Assembly (NCBI GenBank): GCA_011947345.1
Contig: JAAVTG010001008.1
Location: 62,001 to 126,000 of the forward strand
Reading direction: 5' to 3'
DNA length: 64,000 bases
From: Phytophthora quininea
Taxonomy: Eukaryota > Oomycota > Peronosporomycetes > Peronosporales > Peronosporaceae
In this document: positions 12,278 through 23,449 of the stretch, in pieces
How the letters are laid out: every line of letters begins with the position of its first letter
How positions within the stretch are numbered: position 1 is the first letter of the stretch
Notes under the pieces: model-generated
Database searches by the model: none
What the model was told of the DNA's origin: nothing
Seen by the model: the letters and a program-made list of their open reading frames with translations, nothing else
Program-made: the position numbers and the translations under genes

Positions 12278-13787
12278 TCAGACCCAGTGGACTCGACAGC
12301 GTGGGAATTTCGCCTTGACGAGGGAGAAATACTCGGCGGTGGTGTCCATGTCGGCACAGCCGCCAATGTATAGCGTCTCTAGAGGACACTTCCTGCGAGT
12401 GAGCGTCCGGAAGGCCGTGGTCGTGAGCTGGTTGCACGCTTTGATGTTCAGATGCAGCAGCTTCGAGCATTGCAGCGCCACCGCAGCGAACCCCACGTCG
12501 GTGAGGTTGTAGCAGAACTCGAGAGATAGTTTCCTGATGTCCACAGCCTTAGGGGCCATCAGCTGGAAGCCGACATCGTCGAGAGCTACGCAGCCCTGGA
12601 GTAGAAGTGTCGAGAGCCGAGTGCATTTGGTCACGATGTCCACCAGGTCCTTGTTCTGTAGCGAACGACACAGCGAGAGGTTAAGCGCTTGCAGGTCGGA
12701 GCACTGCGAAATTGCTGTGAATGTGGCAGTGCCAAGTGAGTGGATTGCGCAGAGATTGAGTGAACGCAGCGCCCATCGGTTGGCGGAGACCAAGGCGGCA
12801 ACACCGGCATCGTCCATCGCTGCGCAGCCACCAAGATCCAAAGCGGTGAGCTCACAGATGGACATCGCTGCTTCCGGTTGACTTGTCTGAGCGAGCCTAT
12901 GGAAATCCGATCCCTGGACTTTTGGACAGCGCGCAAAAGAAAGAGATTTCAACTTGCGCTGTGTCTTCATGAGGTAGCGAAGCGCAGGGCCAGAAATCTA
13001 CGACACATATCGAGTTAGTGCTTTGGTCCAGTCCAAACTCCTCCCAAACAGCGCACCTTCAGACAGCGGTCGAAGATGACCTCCTCGAGTGTGACAGAAG
13101 CATGCTGGGCCAGTGCTGCAACGGATCGGTCCGTGATGCGGCGGCACATTGTAAGATTGATCTCTGCCAACGCTGGGCAGTTGTTTGCAATTGCGATGAC
13201 CCCTTCGTCTCGCACACGTGAGCACCCCGCCAAATCGACCTTTGTCAGCTTGGGACAGGCTCGAGAGATCGCCACCAACGACTCGTCCGTGAGTTTGATG
13301 CAGTGCAATGACAAAGTCTGCAGACTGGAACAGCGACAGAGTTGCTCCAGGGCAGTGTCCGAGATCTGCTTGGACTCGACGTCCACGTGACGGAGCTGTT
13401 TACAGCCGAGACCTTCCACCAGATGCGAGAGCAGCGGGGTCGTGACTCTCGGGCCGTACAGCGCCACACTCTGCAGTTTGGTCGTTTTGATTGTCAAGTT
13501 CCTACTGCGAACCGGTGGCAGTGCTAGCAGCGCCGTCGCTGCCGCCTCTAATTCGTGCTCCCCAGTGCACCATGTCTGCAATGCACAGGTGATTAGTAGT
13601 GGCCATGGCAAGCCTCCTCTCCAAGATGTATCAACGCACCAAATCCACGTGCTTCTCCTGGTGCACCGAGGCGAGGGCAAGTCGTCTCCACCTCTTGGAC
13701 ACTCGCGCCAGTCCATGCCAGCGATCTTGGAGATGCACAAAGCCACACACGTTCTCTAGCAGCAAGTGCTCTGGCAGTCGCTCCATT
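12278..13787 (-). CDS. F-box/leucine-rich repeat protein (FBXL type)
   Basis: Three exons (13640-13787, 13057-13575, 12278-12996) join in frame to 461 residues. The first ~50 residues form an F-box, starting MERLPEHLLLENVCGF and containing RVSKRWRRLAL. The rest consists of about 12 cysteine-containing leucine-rich repeats, for example CPKLTKVDLAGCSRVRDEG and CPALAEINLTMCRRITD. Such proteins are usually substrate-recruiting subunits of SCF ubiquitin ligases: the F-box binds Skp1 and the LRRs bind substrate. The substrate cannot be read from sequence. The introns (12997-13056, 13576-13639) are short with GTGCGT donors. The gene lies upstream of PACRG in the same orientation. Confidence 0.88.
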
Positions 13788-13913
13788 TTCCATCGACGGC
13801 AAGAAACAATCGTTGCGCACGAACCGACGCCAAGAAACGCTTCAACTTGGGCACTTTCTCCATCGCTCTGCATTCGATTCCATCAGTCCCTGGGCTCTCA
13901 GCTGAGCTGAGCA

Positions 13914-14111
13914 AAGCAGACCTTCACCAACTTCACTGCGGACGAGAACGTGATGCAAGGACTGGACCCGGACGAGGGCAAGTTCATCAACGTGTTGACG
14001 GCGTAATAAGCTGTTCTGGTCGGCGAGCTGCGTGAATGTCGAAGTGTCGGACCTGGTGGTGCCGCGATTGACCAGCAGTTCATGGAGGCCCTCACGACGC
14101 GAATGCTGTGA
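13914..14111 (+). pseudogene. possible relic of a gene 3' end
   Basis: One plus-strand frame here looks protein-like. It contains FTADENVMQGLDPDEG and FINVLTA, then two adjacent stop codons (14004-14009), then the same frame resumes with AAIDQQFMEALTTRML and a stop. No upstream exon is visible because the F-box gene occupies the region on the other strand. It could be a decayed gene fragment or chance. No family was recognised. Confidence 0.25.
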
Positions 14112-14140
14112 TCCAGATCTAGTTAACGGTCTACTAACTG

Positions 14141-14737
14141 CTACTGGAACATCTTGCCGAACGTGCTCTTCTCGCGCTCGCGGGCCTCGGCGTCGTACTG
14201 CTTCTTGAGCTGCTGCAGCTTGCGCATCTCGCCACGCACCGCCGCGTTCTTGGGCTCCTCCTCCAGCAGCTCGCTCAGCAGGGCGTGGCTCTTGTCGTAG
14301 TTCTGCAGCTGTAGCAGCGCCTGCGCCTTCCGGAAGCGAGCCTTGCTGTGGGCCGACTGCAGCTGCAGCACCTTGTCGCAGCTGTCGAGCGCCTTCTCGG
14401 GCGTCTGCAGCTTGAGCTGGCACAGCGCCATGTTGCTCCAGACCGCCACCTTGAGCTCCTCGATCTGCTGGCCCTGCTCGGGCGTGGCGCTCACGTCGCT
14501 CGCCCCTTGCGCGTACTGGGACATGGAGTCGCCCTGCACCGACAGGCCGTTGACGTAGGCGAAGACCTGCGCGTACGAGCGCAGTGCACGCTTCGGGTCG
14601 GCGCTCTTGACAAAGAAGTTGCCCTGCCGCTTGAGCGTCTCGCCCTGCTGCAGCTTCTCGGCCACCGTCAGCCGCCCCATGCGCGGCTTCCACGCGGGCA
14701 GCTCCTCATCGGCGATGGCCTCCATCTGGCAAAGCAT
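14141..14737 (-). CDS. TTC9-like TPR protein
   Basis: 198 residues are encoded (194 if the second Met at 14725 is used). Residues ~25-165 are three TPR motifs with a long insert between the helices of the first (AEKLQQGETLKRQGNFF, VAVWSNMALCQLKLQ, ARFRKAQALLQLQNYDKS). A charged helix follows, ending in KSTFGKMFQ. The layout matches the TTC9 family and the TPR part of FKBP/AIP-type co-chaperones; there is no FKBP domain here. Such TPRs often bind the C terminus of Hsp90, but the carboxylate-clamp residues cannot be judged without an alignment. Base composition is very GC-rich. It is divergent from the carrier gene, with about 115 bp between starts. Confidence 0.8.
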   Translation of the reverse strand: MLCQMEAIADEELPAWKPRMGRLTVAEKLQQGETLKRQGNFFVKSADPKRALRSYAQVFAYVNGLSVQGDSMSQYAQGASDVSATPEQGQQIEELKVAVWSNMALCQLKLQTPEKALDSCDKVLQLQSAHSKARFRKAQALLQLQNYDKSHALLSELLEEEPKNAAVRGEMRKLQQLKKQYDAEAREREKSTFGKMFQ

Positions 14738-14853
14738 CTAGTGAAACGCGGTATAGTGAAGACAAGTGGATTGGTTTAACAGCGTTTGATTGGATAAAAT
14801 TGGCTGTTAAATCTGTGGGGTGCGTGTTCAGTCAACGAAGTGTTGCTTGCAGC

Positions 14854-16021
14854 ATGAGCGGGGTGGCGACGCTGTCCGAGGACGAGTACGCGCTCGAGGA
14901 CATCTCGTGGGACGAGATCGACAAGCTCAAGTACTACGTGGTGGGGCCCACCATGTTTCTGGCCGTGCGCGCCGCCGTGTACCCGAGCAACCTGGTCAAG
15001 ACGCGGCTGCAGGTGCAGAGCCGCACCAAGCCGCTCTACTCGGGCACGCTCAACGCCTTCTCCACGATATTGCGGCAGGAAGGCGCCAGGGGGCTTTACA
15101 AGGGCTTTGGAGCCAGCACTGCCAACGTGCTGACGGGCAATTTGTACATTTCCGTCTACGAAAAGTCCCGCAAGGTGTTCAAGGACCGCTCGTCTGTAAG
15201 TATACGAAACAGTGGGGTTCTAACGCTTACACACACTGACTAGAGTGTTTAACACTGCTGTAGATGGGGAGAAGTGGGCCAACTTTGCTGGCGGAGCCTT
15301 CGCGTCGCTCGTCTCGCAGACGGTGGTGGTGCCGCTGGACATTGTGTCGCAGAACATGATGCTGAGCGGCCAGGGCCACGAGGAGCGCAAGACGCGGGAG
15401 CGGCATAAAAGTTTCCTGGCGGTGAGCAGGCAGGTTTATAGAGCGGAGGGCATTCGGGGTTCTACAGGGGCTACTTTGCCTCCATCGCCACGTACGCGCC
15501 GTCGTCCAGCATCTGGTGGGGCTCCTACGGACTGCTCGTGCCTGTGTACTATAACGTGATGAAATCCTGGGAGGTAGACCCGTTCTGGAAGCAAGGTGGG
15601 TAACTGTAATTTGGGACGGTGGAAGGGTGAACGCTTGCTCATTGAGGTATTGCTCTGTTTGCTTTTGCTACAGTGGTGGCTCAGGGACTGAGCGGAGCGA
15701 GCGCCGGCATTATCACTGGCGTGCTGACCAACCCCATGGATATTGTGCGTACCAAGGCGCAGGTGTACACGCAGTACGGTGCCATGGACACCCTCAAGTA
15801 TATTTTAAAGAAGGAAGGCCCTAGGGGGCTCATGACAGGGCTCTCGGCGGTGCGTCTGTTAGTTGGATCTGAGGCAACTTCTCTCATATTCACGTTTACG
15901 TATTCTGTAGCGGCTGCTGGCGATGGGTCCGTCGGGCATCCTCATGGTCTCGTCCTACGAGTTCGTCAAGCGCGTGTGTCGGAAGCCTCAGAACGAGCTA
16001 GTAGAGACCTCCACCGCCTAA
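14854..16021 (+). CDS. SLC25A44: SLC25A44-like mitochondrial carrier
   Basis: Four exons (14854-15195, 15264-15595, 15674-15849, 15911-16021) encode about 320 residues with three mitochondrial-carrier repeats. Signatures are YPSNLVKTRLQVQ, VPLDIVSQNMM and NPMDIVRTKAQV, with GLYKGF, YRGYFAS and GLMTGLSA between them. The N-terminal WDEIDKLKYYVVG and the VPLDIVSQ variant of the second signature are typical of SLC25A44, known to import branched-chain amino acids across the inner mitochondrial membrane. In exon 2 the frame breaks at about 15456 in a run of four G; a fifth G restores FYRGYFASIATYAP. The phase between exons 1 and 2 is also one base off. I take both as sequence errors. UPF2 starts 78 bp downstream on the same strand. 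Confidence 0.88.
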
Positions 16022-16099
16022 ACATCTCGATACACTATTACAGCCTTGACAATGTAGCCATTTCTCCAAAGTACTGTGCTGCATCCAGTCGTAGCAAAA

Positions 16100-19000
16100 A
16101 TGGATGAGGAAGAGGACGCTCTTTCCCAGGCGCAGGCGCAGCTGGCGGAGCTGCAGCGTCACGGCCTGCACCGCCAGCGTCTCCGCGCGTCCAACTCACC
16201 GGATAGTGTGTCCTCCACGCGGGCGCAACTGTCCTCGCTCAAGCTCAAGTCGGACATCAAGCGCTCGTCCGCCTTCGTCAAGAAGCTGCGACTGCTGTCG
16301 GACGCCAACGCTGAGTCGCTGCTGCGGGATGCGCAGGAGCTGAACCTCACCAGATACGTCAGCGAGTGCGTGGCGGCGCTGGCGGACGCCCCGCTCAAGT
16401 TAGCGGACGTGGCGGCGGCCGTCCGAGTCTCGTCGCTATTGCACCAGCGCTACGAGGACTTTGCCCCGGGGCTGCAGCAGGCGCTGGTGCACAACTTCGA
16501 GGCCTCGTACCAGTCGGACGACAAGAGCAAGATGCTCAAGAGGCGCTTCATCCTGCGGCTACTGAGCGAGCTGTACCTGGCCCAAGTGCTGGGGGACGTG
16601 CAGGTGGTGGCGCAGATCGTGCAGAAAGTCGCAAGGAGAGAGCAGCCAGGGGCCAAGAAGAACAAAGGCAACATGTCCATGGGGGAGGGGCTCCTCGTCC
16701 TCGCAGTTTGAGGTGCCATTGCTCGTGAGTTTCGCCAAGGCGGTGGGGGTGGAGTTCCTGGGCGTGCAGCCAAAGAAGTACAAGGAGCTGGAGAAGCAGC
16801 TGGGGGAGTCGGAAGAGTTTAAGATGTTTGTGGACGAGCAGTCTGTGATTGTCCCCAAGAGAGTGCAGCAGGAATGCTTGGCGTGCTTTCTTGAGGCGTA
16901 CGAGATGATCTGCAAGTTCTATCTGGCTCAGCATGCGACTTTCCTCAAGTTGGATGCGAGGAATGAAAAGGAGGAGGCGAATCGAGGGGAAGTGACCGAG
17001 GAGCATGTACAGGAGCTCAAGAATGCAAAGTTACTGTTTGAGAAGCTGCAGACGAGTGTCAACTCGCTGGCGGACGCACTGGATCGAGAGGTGCCGCTGC
17101 TTCCCGTGGAGGAGAAAGATGATGGATCAGGCCGCGGGGAATTCTCGTCTGGGAAGGTGGAGAGGGTGCTGGACGCGAGCTCAGTCGTGATGGTCCTTTT
17201 GATGATGAAGCCACGCGGTCCTTCTACGAAGATCTGCCGGACCTGCTCGAGTTGGTGCCTGCCGTGGTGCTTGGACTGACCGAGGAGGACGTTGCAGAGC
17301 TAAAGAAGAAGAAAGAAACTGCGGCAGCTGACGCGGCGGAGGAAGATGCGGAGACTGAAGTGGATGAGGAAGGAGAAGTTAACGCTAACGAGGACGGAAA
17401 AGAAAGTGGCGACGTTGATCAAGCGACTCTGGAAGAACTGGAAGCGGATGCCGCAAAGGAAGCTGCTGCAGTTGATGCTGACGGAGGTGAAGACAAAAGC
17501 AAAGAGGACACTGACGAAACGAACGCGAGCGCCAGCACCACAGCATCAGGCTCCGCGACCACTAGCTACCACCACCAACTGGACACGTATTTCGCCTCGT
17601 TGGAAGATTTGGTGAATCGAGATCGGTGCGACAAAGCAGCTGTGGAGTTTTGCTACCGCAACTCCAAGTCAACCAGAAACCGCCTCGTTAAGACCTTATA
17701 CGCTGTGCCACGAACGCATCTGGAGCTGCTGGCCCATTACGCACGCTTAGTAGCCACTTTGCAAAGTGTCCTCAAGGAAGATATCGGTGGAGAACTTGTT
17801 GGTATGTTGGTGGGTGAGTTCCATGGGCTGATTAAGCGGCGAAACCAATTCCGACTGGAATCAAAGATCAAAAACATTCGATTTCTAGCCGAGCTGGTGA
17901 AGTTCCGAATCTGCCCGCCAAACACAGGCTTTCGCTGTCTGCAAAAGTGTTTCGCTGACTTCCAGGGACACAACGTGCACGTGGCAACGACCTTTCTTGA
18001 AAACTGTGGTCGCTTCCTCTACTGCTCGAAGCATACGCACGTGCGCACAGTCAACTGCTTGAACGTCATGATGAAGTTGAAGGCAGCCAAACACCTGGAC
18101 CCCCAGCTAGAAACGCTCGTTGAGAACGCGTACTACATGTGCAAACCTCCTGAGCGAGTGGAGCGCCGAGTGAAGCAATACGATCCGTTGTACTTGTTCT
18201 TGATCAAGATTTTGTACCAAGATCTGAACGGATCAAATGTCAACAAGGTCGTCAAGACGCTTCGCCGACTGCCATGGGAAGAAGCCACGACAAAACCTAT
18301 GGTGTTGAAGGCGTTGTTAAAGGTGACGAAGGGAAAGATTATGCAGATGAAGTGGATTGGAGAGGTGGTGAAGGGACTATCGCGCTACCATGACGAAATG
18401 CTCGTACTGTTGGTGGACGATGTGCTGGAGTCCATTCGCTTTGGGCTCGAAGTAAACGACTACCGCGATCACCAGAGAAGTCTTGGATATGTCAAGCTCC
18501 TGGGCGAACTTTATAACTGCGGCTTAGTGAGCATGAACGTGGTAGTGGAGACGCTGTACCTCCTCATCAACCACTCGCATGATCTACTGACACTGCCGCA
18601 ATACGGAAGCGACAAGATTCCTCCAGCCCAGTTGCTTGAGATGAAGAAACGGTTCTTGTTGGTTCCGGATATGCGCTACGATCCTCGTGTGCCCAGTGAG
18701 GTGGATGGTCCAGCCGAAGTTTTCCGTATTCGGTTAGTGAGCGCTTTGATCGAGACTTGTAACGGTAGTGGGAGCACCAGCACAACTGGAAGCAGTGGCA
18801 GCACAAGCGAAAGAGGCATCTCCAGACCACGTCTGGGTCGCTTCATGACATTCTTCCAGCGCTACCTCTTTTCGAAGATGGATGTGCCTATGGAAACCGA
18901 TTTCGTGGTCTTTGATCTGTTTGAAATGCTTAGTGCCAGTCTTAAGGAATACTTCAAGAAGTTTAACACATGGGAAGAGGTCGACCAGGCGGCTCAGGAG

Positions 19001-19875
19001 ATTCTGCGCGGGGATTTAGAGGAGGCCGAGCGACGCTTGTCGAAGAAGAACGCCGCTTTGCTCATGGCAACAAATGGCCTGCAAACTGTAGCGGAGGATG
19101 AGGAAGTGTCACTTTCCCAGCAAGGAGATGAGGAAGACGATTTCCTAGAAGACGATGAAGACGATTCTGATGACGAGGAGGACGATGAAGAAGAGGAGCA
19201 TGACGAAGAAGACGAGGAAGACGAGGAAGACGAGGAAGACGAAGAGGAGGAAGACGAGGAGGACGAAGAGGACGAAGATGAGGAGGAGGAGCATCTGATC
19301 ATACACGACCGCATTCAAAAGAGCGAGGAGGACGATGAGTTTGAAAAGGCCTTCAAGTCCATGATGCACGGTAGTGCTGATACGCGTAAGCCCATTGCGC
19401 GAGTGAACGTGGATAAGATGGCTATCCCGACCGTAGTAAAGAACTCGAGTTCTCTTACACCAGTAGCCCCACGTGGAATACTGTCGCTCGATGCGCATGG
19501 CCCCCTCCTGATGGCGTGGTGTTTCGCATGCTGCGTCGAGGCAACAAAGGTAAGGTGGAGGCGCGTCAGCTGGTGGTGCCTGAGGAGTCATCGCTAGCAC
19601 AGCATAGCCACCGCCAGGAAAACGCCGGCAAGAAGGAGCAGTCGGAGCTCAAGCGGCTCGTGTTGCAAAACATGGAGCGTGATGACTTCAATAGCGATGC
19701 ACCTCCCATGGAGGGAATTCCGAGCTTTGGGCCATCGCGTGCGAGTGTCAACTACGGAAACCAAACAGGTCAGCAACAACCAAGCGAGAATCGGATCGGC
19801 TTTGGGGGTGGTAGCGAGTGGAACAATGCCGAGTTCGGGCTGCGTCGTGGCAAAGGGTATCGTGGTGCTAAGTAG
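16100..19875 (+). CDS. UPF2: UPF2 nonsense-mediated mRNA decay factor
   Basis: About 1,250 residues are encoded, apparently without introns. It starts MDEEEDALSQ and holds three MIF4G-type helical regions (around 16180-16950, 17580-18130 and 18160-18990). A long Asp/Glu tract spans 19130-19290. A C-terminal Upf1-binding region follows, with VFRMLRRGNKGKV and ESSLAQHSHRQ. FYEDLPDLLELVP near 17220 is a family-typical segment. UPF2 bridges UPF1 and UPF3 on exon-junction complexes and activates UPF1. The frame changes three times: near 16690 in a GGGGGAGGGG stretch, near 17185, and near 19503, where a sixth C in a run of five restores GPPPDGVVFRML. Loss of this factor is unlikely, so these are probably sequence errors. 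Confidence 0.92.
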
Positions 19876-20348
19876 TGCCTTCGATCGAGCCATTAGCATC
19901 TGATAGTGTGCAGGCATGGGTGACCGAGGGCGTTTCAGCGTATTGACAGCTTCCTCGACAGTGAGTGAGCTACTACGCGCTGTTTCGTATCCAACGTTGG
20001 CAGCTCGATTTACTTTGAGCAGGAGCGTGGGGCTTGTGCAGTCATCTGGCAAGATCTACCGAGGTGATGCCAAAGCACAGGACAAAAGTTGAGGAAAGCG
20101 AGCCCGGAGTCATGCAGCCACGCCAAGCCTCGCCAGGTGAGACCATCTCACGTCAATGCTGAGGAAACTCTGCAAATCTAACGTAGCTTGGCAAAACGGG
20201 TTTACTAGCAGTTCGTGTGCAAGTTTTTGTGGTGTTCGAACAGCAACAACAATTAACGCAAATATGACTGCCGTTTATTTAACGGCGAAAGCAGTACGAA
20301 GGTCTCGTTGCGGGTCCTAGCAGGCGCCGGGTATTCGAAACAAGCGTC
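19876..20348. other. intergenic, UPF2 to elicitin cluster
   Basis: This marks the boundary between the conserved gene block and the elicitin island. A 58-codon plus-strand ORF (19916-20092) lies just after UPF2; nothing marks it as a gene. Otherwise I see nothing. Confidence 0.5.
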
Positions 20349-20877
20349 TTAGCACGCGATGGGGGCGGATGCGGTCGTGGCAGCGGGGGTCACGGCCGGG
20401 GTCGAGGCCGGGTGGCGGCGGCCGGGGCATCCGTCTTGGTGGAGGGGCAGCGGTGGTGGCGGCCGGGGCGTCCGTCTTGGTGGAGGGAGCGGTGGTGGTG
20501 GCGGCCGGGGCCTCCGTGGCGGTGGAGGACGAGCACTGCGGCTCGAAGTTGTTGGCCAGGCTGTAGACATTCATGACGGCGCCGCTCGTGGGGATGCTCA
20601 GGTCGCAGTCGGGCGGGTTGGTGGCCTGCACGTTCTTGATGAGCTCGTGGCAAGCGTCGACCTTGCACATGGCGGCGGTCTGCTCGGCCGTGGGCAGCGA
20701 GGTGGCGTACAGCATGTTGTAGCCTGAGTCCGAGGCGCACGTGTTGAGGGCTGTGCCCTGCAGCAGACCCACCATCGACGTGTAGGCGGTGGCCTGCTGG
20801 GCGGCCGTGCAGGCCTCACCGTTGACGGAGGCGACGAAGGCCAAGGCGGCGGCAGCGACAGCGAAGTACGTGTTCAT
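20349..20877 (-). CDS. elicitin-like protein with Ala/Pro/Thr tail
   Basis: A signal peptide of ~19 residues (MNTYFAVAAAALAFVASVNG) precedes a ~98-residue elicitin domain with six cysteines (in ACTAA, NTCAS, AMCKV, DACHE, PDCDL, PQCSS). SGYNMLYATSLPT and SGAVMNVYSLA mark an elicitin-like class related to the gene at 27395. Elicitins are secreted helical proteins that bind sterols, and plants sense them as microbial patterns. The tail carries two copies of a TKTDAPAA motif and is probably O-glycosylated. In the tail the frame slips twice within G/C-rich runs: one reading ends SAPIAC at 20349, while the uninterrupted frame runs on to 20317 and ends IPGAC. The first fits better, because the tails of the related genes also end in a cysteine. 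The core promoter lies about 50 bp upstream. Confidence 0.85.
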
Positions 20878-20923
20878 GGTTGTGAAGGTGGTGGTGGTGG
20901 GCGTCTGGGGTGAGCTGAAAGCG

Positions 20924-20941
20924 GCAAATTGCAGAATGAGC
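20924..20941 (-). promoter_or_regulatory. oomycete initiator/flanking core promoter
   Basis: On the minus strand this reads GCTCATTCTGCAATTTGC, a full match to the oomycete initiator consensus, 47 bp before the ATG at 20877. Confidence 0.85.
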
Positions 20942-21462
20942 AAAGATAACGAAGGGAACGCTGGCTGTTCGAACAGCGGACGCAGGTTCCCGCTTCGGAC
21001 AGCAACACGCAAGTCCCGGCGTTGCAGTGAATCCCTGTCATGGAGCGCTTCAAAGACTGGTCGAGTGTATCCTGGTCTCTGGTGTCACAGAGCAGCGTCT
21101 GCGCGGGCAGTAACGAGCGCGCTATCGATGAAAGTCAACACCAACACCCGGAAGCCGAAGGCGAACAACGGAGGCTGATAGACAGCAACCCGCAGTTTCA
21201 GGACGATGGCGTCTGGCGTCCCGCTTGCATCTCATTCATACAACGCTACAGTACCGCCGTGAATATGCTTGTCGTCCTGAAGATGTCTTCGACCGTGCCT
21301 GTTTGTTGTGCAAGCTGGATAGGGGGCATCAAGATTCACGACGATCAATTTCGGTTGGATTTGCCGTCCGAACAGCAGCAACAACAAAAACTGTGAAGTA
21401 CGCCAAGATAACAGCAATAATCGAGACGGTTGTCATTGATTGAGGACACGCTGCTCAACAAG
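20942..21462. other. intergenic
   Basis: Upstream of the first elicitin gene and downstream of the second, which points toward it. No gene-like ORF, repeat or promoter element was seen. Confidence 0.4.
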
Positions 21463-22017
21463 TTAGCAAGCAGTGGCGGTGGTGGTCGTGGTCGACGTGG
21501 TCGTGTTCGTCGAAGCAGCCGTCGTGGCAGCAGCGGTGGCAGCGGGGGCCTCCGTCGTGGTAGAGGTCGAAGTCGACGTCGAAGTCGACGTCGTCGGCGC
21601 GGCGGTCGTGGCAGCAGGAGCGTCCGTGGACGTGGCGGCGCTGGACGCCGTCGACGTCGACGACAGCGACGAGCACTTGGTCGAGAAACCGCTCACCAGG
21701 TCGTACACGTTGAGAACCAGGCCGCTCGTCGGCACGGTCAGGTCGCAGTCCGGCGGGCTCAGCGCCGCCACAGACGAGATGAGCGACTGGCAGTTGTCCG
21801 ACGCGCACATCTTGACGTACTGGGCGTCGTCCGGCAGCGAGGTCGAGTACAGCAGGCTGAAGCCCGAGTCGTCCGAGCAGCCCTGGAATGAGCTCAGCGT
21901 GAGCACGCTGGCCAGCGTCGAGTACGCGGTGGTCTGCTGCGACGACGAGCAGGTGTCGGCAGCGGCGGAGCCAACGAAAGCGGCGGCGGCGACGGCGAGG
22001 ACGGTCTTGGCGTTCAT
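21463..22017 (-). CDS. elicitin with Ser/Thr-rich tail (copy A)
   Basis: 184 residues. The signal peptide starts MNAKTVLAVAAAAFVG. The six-cysteine elicitin domain includes [34 protein letters not shown] and [21 protein letters not shown] ~70-residue Ser/Thr/Ala tail of simple repeats ends TATAC. The tail is low complexity and probably O-glycosylated, perhaps tethering the domain to the wall or surface. The encoded protein is identical to the gene at 22898-23452 on the opposite strand, with identical DNA wherever I compared the two, so this is a recent inverted duplication or gene conversion. Of the pair, only this copy has the canonical initiator upstream (22064-22081). Confidence 0.93.
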   Translation of the reverse strand: MNAKTVLAVAAAAFVGSAAADTCSSSQQTTAYSTLASVLTLSSFQGCSDDSGFSLLYSTSLPDDAQYVKMCASDNCQSLISSVAALSPPDCDLTVPTSGLVLNVYDLVSGFSTKCSSLSSTSTASSAATSTDAPAATTAAPTTSTSTSTSTSTTTEAPAATAAATTAASTNTTTSTTTTTATAC

Positions 22018-22034
22018 GGTTGAGTACCTGGTTG
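21466..22034 (-). repeat. inverted duplicate, arm 1 (elicitin copies A/B)
   Basis: This pairs with 22881-23449. Homology starts 17 bp before the ATG (CAACCAGGTACTCAACC) and ends at the last codons (TGCTTGC here, TGCCTGT there). The flanks share nothing more. Confidence 0.85.
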
Positions 22035-22063
22035 TTGGGTTTGGCTGTGGCTGTCCGGAGCGA

Positions 22064-22081
22064 AGCAAATTTGAGAATGGC
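22064..22081 (-). promoter_or_regulatory. oomycete initiator/flanking core promoter
   Basis: On the minus strand this reads GCCATTCTCAAATTTGCT, matching the initiator core, 47 bp before the ATG of elicitin copy A. Confidence 0.75.
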
Positions 22082-22880
22082 AATTGGCGTTCGAGCCTCG
22101 CGGCGGAAACCAGAGCGCTTGGTGTCCGAAATGCGAAGGCGACTTCGAACAGGAAGGATCTGTCGGGAGCTCAGGGATCCCTCGTTGGCGGCTTCACCAA
22201 GCTGCTGGAGTTCGGCCTCGCATTCGTGTCGCTCGAACTCTTGCCTAGCGCGCAGACCCGGATAGTAGAAGAGCTCACCAGGATATGCGAGGAGCCTGGA
22301 GGCTGGTCTCTCCGGCACGAGCGCGGCAGTCAATCACGCAGAATTCTCGGGCGGAGCCGAATCGCCTGCCAAAACATCCTGCGTCTGCCTCCGTTGCAAT
22401 TGCCCGTCTCGTCACTCCGCGGATACCTTCAAGCGTGTCCCAGCTCAGTTTCGCTGCCCGTGCGGCGACAGGCCTCGCTCGGCTTGAGCAGGTTTGTCGC
22501 CAGCAATAGGAAAGATGTTTTGTTACTTCGTTCAGTAGAAGATGAGCGTGGTTTGCTAGTAGCAAACCAAGCACATTGCTTCTGCAGCTACTGCATAACT
22601 TTTGCACCTATTATAACAAGAACAGCAAGTCGTAGGTGGCAGCGCTGGCATTCGCGGCAACTTGCTTTTGCTGCAGTGACCGACGTGGTATTGTATCTTG
22701 TCAGCCGTTACGTAATGGAATTGTCGTCTCATCCTGCAGTCGCACCAACAGGATCCGCTTCAGCTTCCCGACCGACCCCGAAGCTCCATGCAGCTTCGGA
22801 CACCAAGAACACGAGGCGCAGCATTGCATCGTCAGCGCCAAGCACCGCTGCGTCTCAACCCCCATTTTCCAACTCACAAG
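22082..22880. other. divergent intergenic spacer
   Basis: About 800 bp between the divergent elicitin copies A and B. A plus-strand frame stays open across it, antisense to copy A and running into copy B, but its composition is not coding. No initiator was found in front of copy B. Confidence 0.5.
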
Positions 22881-23449
22881 CAACCAGGTACTCAACCATG
22901 AACGCCAAGACCGTCCTCGCCGTCGCCGCCGCCGCTTTCGTTGGCTCCGCCGCTGCCGACACCTGCTCGTCGTCGCAGCAGACCACCGCGTACTCGACGC
23001 TGGCCAGCGTGCTCACGCTGAGCTCATTCCAGGGCTGCTCGGACGACTCGGGCTTCAGCCTGCTGTACTCGACCTCGCTGCCGGACGACGCCCAGTACGT
23101 CAAGATGTGCGCGTCGGACAACTGCCAGTCGCTCATCTCGTCTGTGGCGGCGCTGAGCCCGCCGGACTGCGACCTGACCGTGCCGACGAGCGGCCTGGTT
23201 CTCAACGTGTACGACCTGGTGAGCGGTTTCTCGACCAAGTGCTCGTCGCTGTCGTCGACGTCGACGGCGTCCAGCGCCGCCACGTCCACGGACGCTCCTG
23301 CTGCCACGACCGCCGCGCCGACGACGTCGACTTCGACGTCGACTTCGACCTCTACCACGACGGAGGCCCCCGCTGCCACCGCTGCTGCCACGACGGCTGC
23401 TTCGACGAACACGACCACGTCGACCACGACCACCACCGCCACTGCCTGT
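22881..23449 (+). repeat. inverted duplicate, arm 2 (elicitin copies A/B)
   Basis: Arm paired with 21466-22034, with about 850 bp between the arms. Confidence 0.85.

Noticed and set aside
13842..14693. 283-codon minus-strand open frame
   Set aside because: Overlaps the TTC9-like gene in another frame and has the Arg/Ala/Gly-rich make-up of a GC-rich shadow.
18994..19314. Minus-strand poly-Ser ORF
   Set aside because: Antisense of the Asp/Glu tract of UPF2.
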